A stretch of DNA of 64,000 nt from contig NZ_CACSIK010000001.1 in assembly GCF_902705875.1 (NCBI RefSeq), positions 1,481,994 to 1,545,993 of the forward strand, written 5' to 3'. Source of the stretch: Zhongshania aliphaticivorans (GTDB lineage Bacteria > Pseudomonadota > Gammaproteobacteria > Pseudomonadales > Spongiibacteraceae). Both the position numbers and the translations under genes were made by a program. Under the pieces are notes generated by a model that saw only the letters and a list, made by a program, of their open reading frames with translations, made no database searches and was not told the DNA's origin. Shown piece by piece: positions 1-8,720 of this stretch (the stretch's first letter is position 1; every line of letters starts with the position of its first letter).

Positions 1-2
1 CG

Positions 3-1622
3 GCGCAATCAGATTCAATCATCGATGTAAAAATTGGTGAATATGATCTGAGAATCTCGGGTAATCGCTATTTGAGTCGAGAGCAAATAGATTTGATAAT
101 GGGTGTTGCAAAAACACCAGCGCAGGCAGTGAATGCGTTAAACCAAGCTTATTACCAGCTTGGGCATTTACTGGTCACAGTCTATTTTGCACATCGTAAC
201 AACATGATTTTTGCACACGTTATTAATGGCCATTTAGCCGCTATTAAAGCCCCAGAGAGTATCTACCCATATTTTTCTGGATTGATTGGGGATGAGGATT
301 TAAGTCGTTCTGAGTTTGACAGCAAACGCGTACTGGCAAACTTAAAAAGCAAACGTGCGGGCTTAGATTACGCAATTACCTATCAGTTATCGGAAGACCC
401 CACCGCCTTTACACTCGTACTCACAGAGTCTGTTAAAGAAGACCACGATAGTACAGATATCAGTGTCAGTGTTAATAATTTTGGCAATCGGTTTTTAGGA
501 CGTTACTTTGCCAATGCGACGATTAAACATGACTTTAGCTCTGGATTAGAGGCCTCGCTATCTTATGATCGCGCCTTAACTGAGCTTGGCGAAGTCAATG
601 GCGGTGATTACTACGATGGCTATACACTACGAGTAAATTACCCAAGTAGTTATGGCTTGTATGGTGTTGAGGCCCGCTATACTGAATATGAGCGTTATGC
701 TGAGGGTGAAATTTCGACTGACAACGGTGCCTTGCTTAATGATGTGTTGTGTGGTCTGCCTTTGGTTTGCGATCTTACCGCATCTCTTGGATTAAATTTG
801 GATGGAACGGCTACAGAGCAATCCCTGCTTCGATTAATGGCCGAGACTAGCAGCGTTGCGCTAACGGGTGAGCAGGTGATTAGCAGTGACGCCTTACATC
901 GATTCACGGTTTCCCAGCGTTTAGAAAAAATTGACAGCACCATTAATATTGATGGCTTTGGCACTGCCTTGGATGAACCCCAAACGACTCTTGAGCTTGG
1001 CTTAAAGTACAATAAATTAATCCGCTTATTTGGTGTGGGTAGCCAATTAACCGTCCAAGGCTTTGTTGAGGCTGGATTAGGTTCAGATGAGGGAACGTTA
1101 GCTAGCGATGACCGAGAAGGCGTTGTTTCTACTGGCAGGCGCACAGGTGAATTTTTAGTTGCGCGGCCTCGGATTGGTTTGAAAATGGCAGTGACGGATT
1201 GGGCTACATTGAAAACGGATGTGATCAGCCAATTCTCTGATGGCCAACAATTGCCACTTCAGCAACAATTTTTCCTTGGCGGTGCCGCGGGCTTAAACGC
1301 GTATTTGCCAGGCGTATTAGTTGGCGATTCTGGTGTGTATAGCAAGTTTGCGCTGGAAAGTAATGGTCTTCCTTTTTTTGGTTTTACGTTTACTCCCGCT
1401 GTATTCGCAGAGTACGGGCAGGCTTGGTATGAAGATGCCTCAGGTGAGGCGGGTGATGTACGCTCACTGGCAGACATTGGGTTTAGCGTTCGAGCGGCGC
1501 TTGGTAAGGGCTTTGTGACAGAATTTTTGGCTGCAACGCCGGTTTATGACGACAATCTCGACGAAAATGCATTGTCGCAACTTGAAGTGGATTTCTTTTG
1601 GCGCTTATCGTTAACCTTCTAG
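3..1622 (+). CDS. TpsB/ShlB-FhaC family outer-membrane translocator (5' truncated by window edge)
   Basis: C-terminal part of a two-partner-secretion outer-membrane transporter, which exports a large TpsA exoprotein across the outer membrane. The frame is open from base 3, so the true start lies outside the window; the TTG at 72 is only an internal codon. The first ~75 visible residues resemble the end of a POTRA domain. The rest is a run of alternating amphipathic segments typical of a 16-strand barrel, rich in Gly and aromatic residues, and the protein ends in Phe as outer-membrane barrel proteins usually do. No TpsA partner follows it, so the partner may lie upstream. A BamA-like barrel is the alternative, but the FhaC/ShlB pattern fits better. 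Confidence 0.8.
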   Translation, partial: AQSDSIIDVKIGEYDLRISGNRYLSREQIDLIMGVAKTPAQAVNALNQAYYQLGHLLVTVYFAHRNNMIFAHVINGHLAAIKAPESIYPYFSGLIGDEDLSRSEFDSKRVLANLKSKRAGLDYAITYQLSEDPTAFTLVLTESVKEDHDSTDISVSVNNFGNRFLGRYFANATIKHDFSSGLEASLSYDRALTELGEVNGGDYYDGYTLRVNYPSSYGLYGVEARYTEYERYAEGEISTDNGALLNDVLCGLPLVCDLTASLGLNLDGTATEQSLLRLMAETSSVALTGEQVISSDALHRFTVSQRLEKIDSTINIDGFGTALDEPQTTLELGLKYNKLIRLFGVGSQLTVQGFVEAGLGSDEGTLASDDREGVVSTGRRTGEFLVARPRIGLKMAVTDWATLKTDVISQFSDGQQLPLQQQFFLGGAAGLNAYLPGVLVGDSGVYSKFALESNGLPFFGFTFTPAVFAEYGQAWYEDASGEAGDVRSLADIGFSVRAALGKGFVTEFLAATPVYDDNLDENALSQLEVDFFWRLSLTF

Positions 1623-1979
1623 AAAGTTGGCTTAGCCCTTCATCTTGATTGCCTGCTAAAAAGGCTGAGCTAATGTAGGGCGTGCTTATCCATGTGGCAC
1701 TTACCCAATTGATTTTCCATCCCTATCCTGCTGTTTTTCAAGGGGTAGTCTTCTATTTCTCTAAATCAGCCTCCATAATGCACTGCTTCTACGTCTCATA
1801 TTTGGCTTCTGCGCCTTAGTACTTGGTTTTCAACGAGGTCTGATAAATTTTTGTGATCATGGTCACGCCTCAATATAGGTGTTACTACGTATGATTCGCC
1901 TGTAATTAAAATACGTACGGTCGCGTTTTTTCGATAGCTGGCGCGCTCAGGTGGAAAAAAATAAGGAAAATTAAAACTT
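1623..1979. other. Intergenic region, no gene seen
   Basis: 357 bases between the TpsB gene and the secreted repeat protein. It contains a weak inverted repeat (1630-1637 with 1663-1670, long loop) that could be a poor terminator. A purine-rich stretch with AAGGA lies about 12 bases before the next ATG. The only long frame here is antisense and overlaps the start of the next gene; I do not regard it as real. Confidence 0.5.
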
Positions 1980-2519
1980 ATGAATATAGTTAAAAAAGCG
2001 ATAGCGACATTAGCATTGGTATCGATGTCTTCTTTCAGTTTTTCTGGGCCTTTGACTCCAGTTGTCAATATTTTGTCTCAGGTTGGTTCGCAGCTAGAGG
2101 GCTTGGGGGGTGGCGAAGGTATTCCTGGTCTTAGTGTGCTTCCTTTAGATCCATTTGTTTTACTCGGCACTCTTCCTGTTTTAAACGGAGAGCTTGTCGG
2201 TTTAGAAGACGGTGGCTTAACAGAAGGTGGTGTATTGGGTCTTGAAGGATTACTCACGTCTTTAAACCCCAGTAACTTGATTGGTGGTGGCTTGCCTGAC
2301 CTGAGCCCCGTCGTCGCTTTACTGGGTGTCGGTTTGCCAACCGTGCCAGGGCTTGACTTCCTTCCTATAGACCTTGGTTCCATTCTGGGTGAGGGTGATG
2401 CACTTGGGTTGCCTGTTATTGGCGCTTTACCTATTGATGTATTGTCAATTCTCAGCGGAGGACCGGTACCCGGTTTGAATGTGTTGCCTATTGATATACT
2501 TGGTATTATTCCAATTTAA
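1980..2519 (+). CDS. Secreted Gly/Leu/Pro-rich repeat protein, function unknown
   Basis: 179 residues. It starts with a clear signal peptide (Lys-rich N-terminus, hydrophobic core, likely cleavage after the SFSFSG region near residue 23). The mature part is almost free of charged and aromatic residues and is built from imperfect repeats with the core PGLxxLPIDxLxxL. Clear copies begin near residues 47, 121 and 167, with shorter LPIDVLSIL versions between. I do not recognise a family. The repeats suggest an extended or beta-structured extracellular or cell-surface protein. It follows a TpsB gene but is far too small, and lacks the N-terminal TPS domain, to be a TpsA substrate. Confidence 0.7.
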   Translation: MNIVKKAIATLALVSMSSFSFSGPLTPVVNILSQVGSQLEGLGGGEGIPGLSVLPLDPFVLLGTLPVLNGELVGLEDGGLTEGGVLGLEGLLTSLNPSNLIGGGLPDLSPVVALLGVGLPTVPGLDFLPIDLGSILGEGDALGLPVIGALPIDVLSILSGGPVPGLNVLPIDILGIIPI

Positions 2520-2541
2520 TCCACAGTTCTCGTGTGAAATA

Positions 2542-2580
2542 AATGTAAAAAGCCAGAGACTTGCTCTGGCTTTTTACATT
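2542..2580. terminator. Bidirectional intrinsic terminator
   Basis: Perfect 17-bp inverted repeat (2542-2558 with 2564-2580) and a 5-base loop. A-tracts and T-tracts flank the GC core GCCAGAG/CTCTGGC on both sides, so it can stop transcription from the secreted repeat protein gene and from the convergent histidine kinase gene. Confidence 0.92.
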
Positions 2581-2598
2581 CTATTGCCGATATTAGTT

Positions 2599-3933
2599 TT
2601 AGTTTGGCAGTGTGATTTCTGCACAAACCCCGTGTAGGGGAGAGTCTGTAAATCTGATTTTGCCTTGGTAACTTTCTACAATATCTCTGGCAATCGCTAG
2701 TCCTAGGCCTTGCCCTTGTCCGTATTGATCACCGCGTATTCCACGCTGTAATAAATTCTCCCTCAATTCTTGAGGTATACCGGGTCCATCGTCGTTGATA
2801 TAAATGATGGTTTGAGACTGATGGACCTCACTGCTAATAGTGATGTGCTGTTTACAGGCCTTGCTGGCGTTGTCTAATAGATTACCAAAGAGCTCCATAG
2901 CATCTTGTTCGTCGATGGCTAATAATTGCTCAGGGTCTAGTGATAATTGAAAATTTATCGACTTATCTCGGTGTACTTTTTTAAGTGTATTGCAGAGGCG
3001 TTGGACTAAAGGCTGTAAAAGAATTCGGCCGTTAAGGTTTTGATTTCCGCTACTTACTGCGCGTTTTAACTGGTAATTTATGATGTTTTCCATTCGGCCG
3101 ATTTGTTCGGTCGTCATGGTGTCATTAAAGCCCTTACCCTTGAGGATGGCGAGTGGGGTTTTTAGGCTGTGGGCAAGGTTGGCTAAGGTATTCCGATACC
3201 TTTCTCGCTGCTTTTGTTCTTTGTCGAGTAATTGATTTAAATTGCGTGTAATTCCTTTCAATTCTCGAGGGTAGTTGGGGCCAAGTTTTTCAGTAACACC
3301 CTGTTCCAGTCGCTTTAGGTCGATGGCTAACTTACGTAAAGGCCGTAAACCCCAATATAAAATAAGAGCAGTGACGATTAGCGAAATAGACAGTACAAGC
3401 CCAAGCCAGAGGCTGAGCTGGTGTTGGAATTTTTTTCGCTCATTAAGCATGGGGGTTTGACTTGAGTACAGAGTGAAAAGCAGGGGGATGTCGCGTGCAT
3501 TTTCTGTCTCCCACAAAGCATGGTATTGAAAGATAAAAAAAGGCGCATTATCAACGCGAGTTTCACTGAATAACTCTTGGCCACTTAGGGGTATGTCATT
3601 AGAGAGCGGTAACGATATCGTTTCGCTGGATACTGACTGCCAAAGGGGCGTTCCATCACGACGTGTTATTTGTGCGTATAGGCCTGAACGGAACTGCCAT
3701 AGTCTAGGGTCTTTTAAGCGGTCACCCATATCAACGGTATTATCTTGCCATTCAATAGCACCTAATAAACCGAAAAATTGTAAACGAAGTTGTTCTTGTT
3801 CAGCACTAATTAAACTAGCTGTATGGGCGCGGTCAATTGCAATACCTGTTGCACCTAAAAGTAAGGCCATTAGGCTGAGACTGGCGATGATCAGGCGCCT
3901 AGTAATTGATGCAGTATGAGCTGTTGCAGGCAT
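2599..3933 (-). CDS. Sensor histidine kinase, PhoQ-like
   Basis: 444-residue membrane kinase, sensor half of a two-component system. A transmembrane helix near residues 13-33 is followed by a periplasmic sensor domain of about 140 residues, a second membrane helix near 173-194, HAMP, HisKA with phospho-acceptor His255 in LANLAHSLKTP, and an HATPase domain with an N-box (LLDNASKAC), DDGPGIP and GQGLGLAIARDI. A longer frame opens at 4038, but that start would lie inside the regulator gene. The ATG at 3933 is separated from the regulator stop by one base and gives a normal N-terminus. It is the last gene of a four-gene operon and ends at a strong terminator. The PhoQ label rests on the PhoP-like partner; the ligand is unknown. 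Confidence 0.85.
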   Translation of the reverse strand: MPATAHTASITRRLIIASLSLMALLLGATGIAIDRAHTASLISAEQEQLRLQFFGLLGAIEWQDNTVDMGDRLKDPRLWQFRSGLYAQITRRDGTPLWQSVSSETISLPLSNDIPLSGQELFSETRVDNAPFFIFQYHALWETENARDIPLLFTLYSSQTPMLNERKKFQHQLSLWLGLVLSISLIVTALILYWGLRPLRKLAIDLKRLEQGVTEKLGPNYPRELKGITRNLNQLLDKEQKQRERYRNTLANLAHSLKTPLAILKGKGFNDTMTTEQIGRMENIINYQLKRAVSSGNQNLNGRILLQPLVQRLCNTLKKVHRDKSINFQLSLDPEQLLAIDEQDAMELFGNLLDNASKACKQHITISSEVHQSQTIIYINDDGPGIPQELRENLLQRGIRGDQYGQGQGLGLAIARDIVESYQGKIRFTDSPLHGVCAEITLPN

Positions 3934-3934
3934 G

Positions 3935-4618
3935 TTAGTGTTGGGTTTCAGATAGCTCGAAACGATAGCCTCGACCGCGGAGCGTAGAAATCGGCTTAAG
4001 TAAATTGTCTGGGTCGATTTTTTTGCGTAGCCGAGCAATAAAGACTTCGATTACATTGCTGTCGCGGTCAAAATCTTGATCATAGAGGTGTTCAGTTAAG
4101 TCAGTTTTGGATACCACTTGGCCGCTGCGCATCGCTAAATATTCTAGGGCGTTATATTCATAGGCGGTTAAGTCGACGGGGGCACTATTTAAAAGTGCGC
4201 GTTTGGCACCCGTATCAATGGTGATGCAGCCAAATTGTAACTGGGGGCTAGCAAACCCCGCCGAGCGTCGAATTAATGCATTGGCTCTGGCCATGACTTC
4301 TTCAATTTGGAAAGGTTTTGCAACGTAGTCGTCTCCACCTGCTTCCAAGCCCTCAACTTTATCTTGCCAGCGGTCACGTGCGGTGAGAATTAAAACGGGG
4401 AATTTCCTGCCTTCTAAGCGCCATTGTTTGATAACGCCGATACCATCAATGCCTGGCAACCCTAAGTCGACAACGGCTAAGTCATAGGGATTCTCTTGGC
4501 CAAGATAGAGACCTTCCTTGCCATCAGTTGCGGTATCACAAGCGTAACCAGCGCCTTCAAAGTGTTTCCGCAGTTGTTCTAACAGTAGGTCCTCATCTTC
4601 GAGTAGTAAAATGCGCAT
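3935..4618 (-). CDS. OmpR-family response regulator, PhoP-like
   Basis: 227 residues. The N-terminal receiver has the acidic pair in LLLEDED, phospho-acceptor Asp51 in VVDLGLPG, the conserved Thr of LTARD and Lys of AKPF. A C-terminal winged-helix DNA-binding domain ends in the usual LRGRGYRFE. The segment around RWQDKVEGLEAGGDDYVAKPFQ closely resembles PhoP of Pseudomonas and enterics. Its gene lies 12 bases after the PepSY gene and one base before the kinase, so the operon encodes sensor, regulator and two small envelope proteins that may be sensed, protected or regulated by the pair. Confidence 0.9.
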   Translation of the reverse strand: MRILLLEDEDLLLEQLRKHFEGAGYACDTATDGKEGLYLGQENPYDLAVVDLGLPGIDGIGVIKQWRLEGRKFPVLILTARDRWQDKVEGLEAGGDDYVAKPFQIEEVMARANALIRRSAGFASPQLQFGCITIDTGAKRALLNSAPVDLTAYEYNALEYLAMRSGQVVSKTDLTEHLYDQDFDRDSNVIEVFIARLRKKIDPDNLLKPISTLRGRGYRFELSETQH

Positions 4619-4630
4619 GGTGAGATTCGC

Positions 4631-4936
4631 TCAGTTATTAATAGTCACGTTTTTAATTTTGCCATTATCTTGCAGTATACGTACGCTGTAGGCGTTGCTA
4701 CCACGAATTTTCTTTGCACCAACAGCGCGGCCACCATAACGCCTTTCGGCAATAGATATCGCTTCGTTAACACTAAGACTGCGCTTATTTTGTTCAAGCT
4801 GTGGACGATCGGGTAAATTGAGGCGGCCTCCGGTTAAGTTACCAAGAGGGTTCGCCTCGCTGTATGACGTAATACTCACCAAAATGAGCAATAAGATCAT
4901 TCGCAGCTGTTTACTCAGTTGCAAAGAAAGGTACAT
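4631..4936 (-). CDS. PepSY-domain small exported protein
   Basis: 101 residues: an N-terminal hydrophobic signal segment (LRMILLLILVSITSYSEA) followed by about 70 mature residues. The last ~45 (AISIAERRYGGRAVGAKKIRG onwards, ending in VTINN) fit a PepSY fold. The frame extends upstream to 4990, but the ATG at 4936 has a GGGAG ribosome site about 6 bases before it and gives a proper signal peptide. PepSY proteins beside PhoPQ-like genes are common and are usually proposed to modulate the sensor or a periplasmic protease; that role is inferred here from position only. Confidence 0.75.
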   Translation of the reverse strand: MYLSLQLSKQLRMILLLILVSITSYSEANPLGNLTGGRLNLPDRPQLEQNKRSLSVNEAISIAERRYGGRAVGAKKIRGSNAYSVRILQDNGKIKNVTINN

Positions 4937-4955
4937 AAAACTCCCAACACCTGCT

Positions 4956-5468
4956 TTAGCCACGCGGAGTGACGTTAACCTCAATTTCAATCTCTCTACC
5001 CGGATTATAGGGCATGCGGGTATGATAAATCTCGCCCTGATAGCGATAGCTTACATCATAAGCAACGATTTCTTCTCGCCACTGTTGTCGTGGTTGTATC
5101 TCGCAGCGCTCTACAGTTTGATATTGTTGACCACCCCGTTGACGCGAGATGTCAGTTGCAATTGTTGCTCCAAGGACAGCGCCGACTACTGCGCCAACAC
5201 GCTTGTTACTTTTGTGATGTCCAAGCTCATTGCCTAATGCACCACCAATAATGGCGCCAAATACAGGCGCTGAACTGCTTTTTTGGTAGGCAACGGTTTC
5301 TTGCCAACAATGTTCTACTGGTGAATTGAAGGCGACACGTTCGTAAATGGCTTGGACATTGGTCACCCTTGCGAACTGGGTGTGGCTAATAGTTCGGCCA
5401 CCGCGGTGATCTGCAAAAGTGACGCTGGAGCAGGTAATGGCCAGCGGTATAATGATGTACTTCAACAT
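4956..5468 (-). CDS. Glycine-zipper 2TM-domain envelope protein
   Basis: 170 residues with an N-terminal signal peptide (cleavage near TFA-DHRGG). The middle contains a glycine zipper of the 2TM type (APVFGAIIGGALGNELG and RVGAVVGAVLGATIA), the pattern of SlyB/OsmB-like and YMGG-like envelope proteins. The C-terminal half is soluble with two Cys (positions near 54 and 123) and ends in a PGREIEIEVNV segment seen in many members. First gene of the operon with PepSY, response regulator and kinase. A GGAG ribosome site sits 8 bases before the ATG. Likely outer-membrane or periplasmic stress protein; exact role unknown. Confidence 0.75.
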   Translation of the reverse strand: MLKYIIIPLAITCSSVTFADHRGGRTISHTQFARVTNVQAIYERVAFNSPVEHCWQETVAYQKSSSAPVFGAIIGGALGNELGHHKSNKRVGAVVGAVLGATIATDISRQRGGQQYQTVERCEIQPRQQWREEIVAYDVSYRYQGEIYHTRMPYNPGREIEIEVNVTPRG

Positions 5469-5576
5469 AGCTTATACTCCAAAGTTATTGGTAGTATCTA
5501 GCATATTGGTTGCTGCCTTAACTAAAGCTGAACCGAGTATAAAGAACGATAATTTTAATTGTATGAGGAGAAATCG

Positions 5577-6200
5577 GTGAAATTATATACCTACGCTGTG
5601 GCACCAAACCCCCGTCGAGTGGGTTTGTTAATAAAGTATAAGGGTATCGATATCGATACCCAAGAAATCGATTTGACCGCCAAAGAACAGTTTTCGCAGG
5701 AGTTTAGTGCGATAAACCCGCGAGCAACACTACCCACTTTGGTGTTAGATGATGGCACGACGTTGTCGGACACCATTGCTATTTGTGCATATTTAGATGA
5801 TGTATTTCCAAATAAATCAGTATTTGGTGCTTCTGGCTTAGAACGGGCACAAATCATTGGTTATTGTCATCGTATTTTTATGGAAGGTGCAAGCGCAGTA
5901 GCAGAAGTTCTCCGCAATAAAGGTGAGGCATTTAAAGATAGCCCGCTCCCTGGTCCCTTGAAAATGCCACAAATTGGTGAACTGGTAGAACGGGGTAACC
6001 TTCGCATTACGGCATTTTTTGAGGCAATGAATAAAGAAGTCATTGATAAGAATTATTTGGTTGGTGATTCCTTGTCTCAGGCGGATATAGATCTTTATGT
6101 GGTACTTGGCTTTTGTGGCTGGGTCCGTCGAGCCATTCCGGAGGAGTGCGCGGCCTTACAGCAATGGTTTGAACAGATGAAGACAAAGCTTGGCGAGTAG
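5577..6200 (+). CDS. Glutathione S-transferase family protein
   Basis: 207 residues. The thioredoxin-like N-terminal domain has the cis-Pro segment (NPRATLPTLVLDDG) and the GST SDTIAI motif (usual form ESxAI). An all-alpha C-terminal domain carries the SQADIDLYVV segment. The start is the GTG at 5577 because a GAGGAG ribosome site ends 8 bases before it; the upstream TTG in the same frame would place that site inside the gene. The usual substrate-activating residue is not clear (a Tyr-Ala-Val-Ala-Pro-Asn segment replaces the common SxxS), so substrate and reaction cannot be named. Stand-alone gene, convergent with the His-rich protein gene. Confidence 0.85.
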   Translation: MKLYTYAVAPNPRRVGLLIKYKGIDIDTQEIDLTAKEQFSQEFSAINPRATLPTLVLDDGTTLSDTIAICAYLDDVFPNKSVFGASGLERAQIIGYCHRIFMEGASAVAEVLRNKGEAFKDSPLPGPLKMPQIGELVERGNLRITAFFEAMNKEVIDKNYLVGDSLSQADIDLYVVLGFCGWVRRAIPEECAALQQWFEQMKTKLGE

Positions 6201-6209
6201 GGTTAAATT

Positions 6210-6246
6210 GCGCTAAACAAGGAGGCGCATATACCTTGTTTAGCGC
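6210..6246. terminator. Likely bidirectional terminator hairpin
   Basis: Perfect 13-bp inverted repeat (6210-6222 with 6234-6246, GCGCTAAACAAGG and complement) and an 11-base loop, between the convergent GST and His-rich genes. No strong T-tract follows, so it may be a weak terminator or a transcript-end stabiliser. Confidence 0.6.
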
Positions 6247-6260
6247 AGATATAAATATAA

Positions 6261-6563
6261 TTACAATCCAAGGAAGACATTAACGCGCATATTATGTGGG
6301 CGAACTGAGCGGTGACCGCAATAGTGGTCATGTCGATGCCGTGGTTGCGTATAAGTTACATAGTGATGATGCTTATGCGCTACGTAGTGGCGCTTGTGCT
6401 GTTTGTGATGCGGTTGATTATGATGGTAGTTCTTATGGCTGTGGTGTGGTGATGAGTTGTGGTGCTCATAGTGGACCTTCACGCGACTATCGGCATGACT
6501 AAGTCCAGCGCCTACTAACAGTCCTAAACACGCGATAATAATGATAGGTTTTGTTCGTTTCAT
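6261..6563 (-). CDS. Small exported histidine-rich protein
   Basis: 100 residues. A signal peptide (MKRTKPIIIIACLGLLVGAGLSHA) precedes a mature region of about 75 residues with roughly 21 His in clusters such as HHSHKNYHHNQPHHKQHKRH and HKHHHY, and a single Cys. Such composition is typical of periplasmic Ni/Zn/Cu-binding or buffering proteins. The frame reaches upstream to 6635, but the ATG at 6563 is preceded by AAGGAGC at a good distance and begins the signal peptide. Divergent from the DUF3604 operon that ends with a HupE/UreJ protein, so a shared link to metals is possible but unproven. Confidence 0.7.
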   Translation of the reverse strand: MKRTKPIIIIACLGLLVGAGLSHADSRVKVHYEHHNSSPHHSHKNYHHNQPHHKQHKRHYVAHKHHHYVTYTQPRHRHDHYCGHRSVRPHNMRVNVFLGL

Positions 6564-6701
6564 GATAAATGCTCCTTGTTTCGGTGAGTACGTAGCTATC
6601 ATTGCACCGAGTGGCTGAACGTTTCCTGAATGCATCTACCTTGTAAATAAAGTATGTCCAACCAATAATGACCGTACTATAAGAATAAGGACAATAAGAA
6701 G

Positions 6702-8720
6702 ATGGTGGCGGGTAAGTTCTTAAGGCATTTTAGCTCAGTGTTTAGGTTTATATTATTGTTGGTGAATTTGAGTTTTATTGCCAATGCGAGCGGTGAAACT
6801 ACGACTTCTGGACGTATGGATAGCCAAGCTGATAATTATCGTGAGTTACGTCAACCATGTGTAAATCATAAGCCGCTTCGTCAAGTTTTTTTTGGCGATA
6901 CTCATGTACATACTAAGTATTCCTTAGATGCAAGTACGCAAGGTACTCGTACGTCTCCTGCGGATGCTTATCGCTTTGCTCGCGGCGCTGAAATTGGTGT
7001 GCAGCCTTGGACTGCTGATGGCAAACCGCTGCGCCGATTACAATTAGATCGCCCTTTAGATTTTGCAGTTGTCACCGATCATGCCGAATTGTTTGGGGAG
7101 GTGGAGGTGTGTCAAACACCAGCACTTTCAGGTTATGACAGTTGGCAGTGCAAAATGTTTAGGCAAATTCCCCGTGCTGCTTTTTTCTTATTCAATACGC
7201 AATCTTCACGTGCTAAGCGTTTGGGGGTTTGTGGTGAAAATGGAGAAAATTGTAGGAATGCGGCTTTACGTCCATGGCAGGAGATGCAGCAGGCAGCTGA
7301 AGACGCTTATGACAGAACTGAAAGTTGTGAATTCACAAGCTTTGTTGCGTATGAATGGACAGGTGCATCGGCTAATTTGGCAAATTTGCATCGCAATATC
7401 ATATTTAAAAATGAGCACGTTCCCACTTTACCATTGAGCTTTATCGATACCCCTTCAGCGCCATTATTATGGGATGGTTTAGATCGTGACTGTGTCAATG
7501 CAGGCACTGGTTGTGATGTATTGGTGATACCGCATAACTCGAATTTGAGCGATGGCTATATGTTTAGCGTGGCACGTGATGATGGCAAGCCCATTACCAC
7601 GGCAGATGCGGAGCAGCGTGCACGTTTAGAGCGTTTAGTTGAAGTTATGCAACATAAGGGTAGTTCTGAATGTTTTTATGACCCATTGAATAGTGCAGAT
7701 GAGCTGTGCGGCTTTGAACAGCTTCCGTATAACAGCTTTCCTGATAAGTTTATTGGCAAAGTGCTACCATTTTTCAGTCAGCCACCGTCAGCAAAATCAG
7801 GCTTTATTCGCGACGTGCTGCGCGAAGGGCTGGCACAGGAGCAACGCTTAGGGGTGAACCCATTTAAGCTGGGTTTTATTGCTAGTTCCGATACACATAT
7901 TGGCGCACCTGGTGCGGTAATGGAGCAAAACTTTTTAGGTCATGGTGGCGCTGGTGAACCTGCCGGTGACAAGCTACCGCAAGGGTTGCCCGACGACTTA
8001 GAATTTAACCCCGGTGGATTGGCTGCAGTGTGGGCAGAGGAGAATACGCGAAGCTCGCTTTTTGAGGCAATGCGGCGGCGAGAGACTTACGGTACGAGTG
8101 GCCCACGAATTAGATTGCGATTTTTTGGTGGTGATGAGTCTTTGCCTGAGGATATTTGTGAACGCAATGATTACGCTGCAATTGGGTATAAATATGGCGT
8201 GCCAATGGGTGGCGATCTCATGCCGAAAGAACTTGCTTCGGCACCTGTTTTTACCGTCTTTGCGCAAATGGATGCGGGACGTTCTGGTACGGCTAATATG
8301 CCTTTGCAGAAAATACAAATTATCAAAGGCAGTATTGATAGGGAAGGCAATAAGAGTGAAAAAGTGATTGACGTTATCGGTGACGAGAATGGTGAAGTGG
8401 GCGTTAATCTACAGAACTGTGAACCGTTTGGGCGGGGCCACAGCCAACTTTGTGGTCGCTGGCAAGATTCACAATTTAATGCAAATGAACACGCTTATTA
8501 CTATGCACGGGTGTTGGAAAACCCTAGTTGCCGTTGGAGTCAGCGTATTTGTGTTGCGGCGAAAGTGGATTGTAATAATGCTGAGTCGATTAAGCCTGGT
8601 TACGAGGGATGTTGTGCCCAAGAGCACCGACCTATTATTCAAGAGCGAGCATGGTCATCACCTATTTGGTATTCCCCAATTGAGCTAGATCCGGATTTAA
8701 GGAATAGGCCCTTACCTTAA
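6702..8720 (+). CDS. DUF3604 (PHP-like) exported protein
   Basis: 672 residues with an N-terminal signal peptide (hydrophobic ~residues 11-30). Metal-binding motifs of the DUF3604/PHP-like family are visible: GDTHVHTKYSLDA near residue 68, VVTDHAE near 126, PHNSN near 278 and SSDTHIGAPG near 397. The fold suggests a metal-dependent hydrolase in the periplasm or outside; the substrate is not known for the family. It contains many Cys (for example QNCEPFGRGHSQLCG), compatible with disulfides in the periplasm. First gene of a tightly coupled operon: its stop TAA shares one base with the ATG of the PPIase gene, followed by the HupE gene. This trio is a recurrent arrangement in marine gammaproteobacteria. 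Confidence 0.85.
   Translation: MVAGKFLRHFSSVFRFILLLVNLSFIANASGETTTSGRMDSQADNYRELRQPCVNHKPLRQVFFGDTHVHTKYSLDASTQGTRTSPADAYRFARGAEIGVQPWTADGKPLRRLQLDRPLDFAVVTDHAELFGEVEVCQTPALSGYDSWQCKMFRQIPRAAFFLFNTQSSRAKRLGVCGENGENCRNAALRPWQEMQQAAEDAYDRTESCEFTSFVAYEWTGASANLANLHRNIIFKNEHVPTLPLSFIDTPSAPLLWDGLDRDCVNAGTGCDVLVIPHNSNLSDGYMFSVARDDGKPITTADAEQRARLERLVEVMQHKGSSECFYDPLNSADELCGFEQLPYNSFPDKFIGKVLPFFSQPPSAKSGFIRDVLREGLAQEQRLGVNPFKLGFIASSDTHIGAPGAVMEQNFLGHGGAGEPAGDKLPQGLPDDLEFNPGGLAAVWAEENTRSSLFEAMRRRETYGTSGPRIRLRFFGGDESLPEDICERNDYAAIGYKYGVPMGGDLMPKELASAPVFTVFAQMDAGRSGTANMPLQKIQIIKGSIDREGNKSEKVIDVIGDENGEVGVNLQNCEPFGRGHSQLCGRWQDSQFNANEHAYYYARVLENPSCRWSQRICVAAKVDCNNAESIKPGYEGCCAQEHRPIIQERAWSSPIWYSPIELDPDLRNRPLP

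Noticed and set aside
1796..2068. 90-codon minus-strand ORF over the start of the secreted repeat protein
   Set aside because: Antisense shadow; the plus-strand gene has a clear signal peptide and repeats.
3275..3460. Plus-strand ORFs inside the histidine kinase gene
   Set aside because: Shadows of a clearly coding minus-strand gene.
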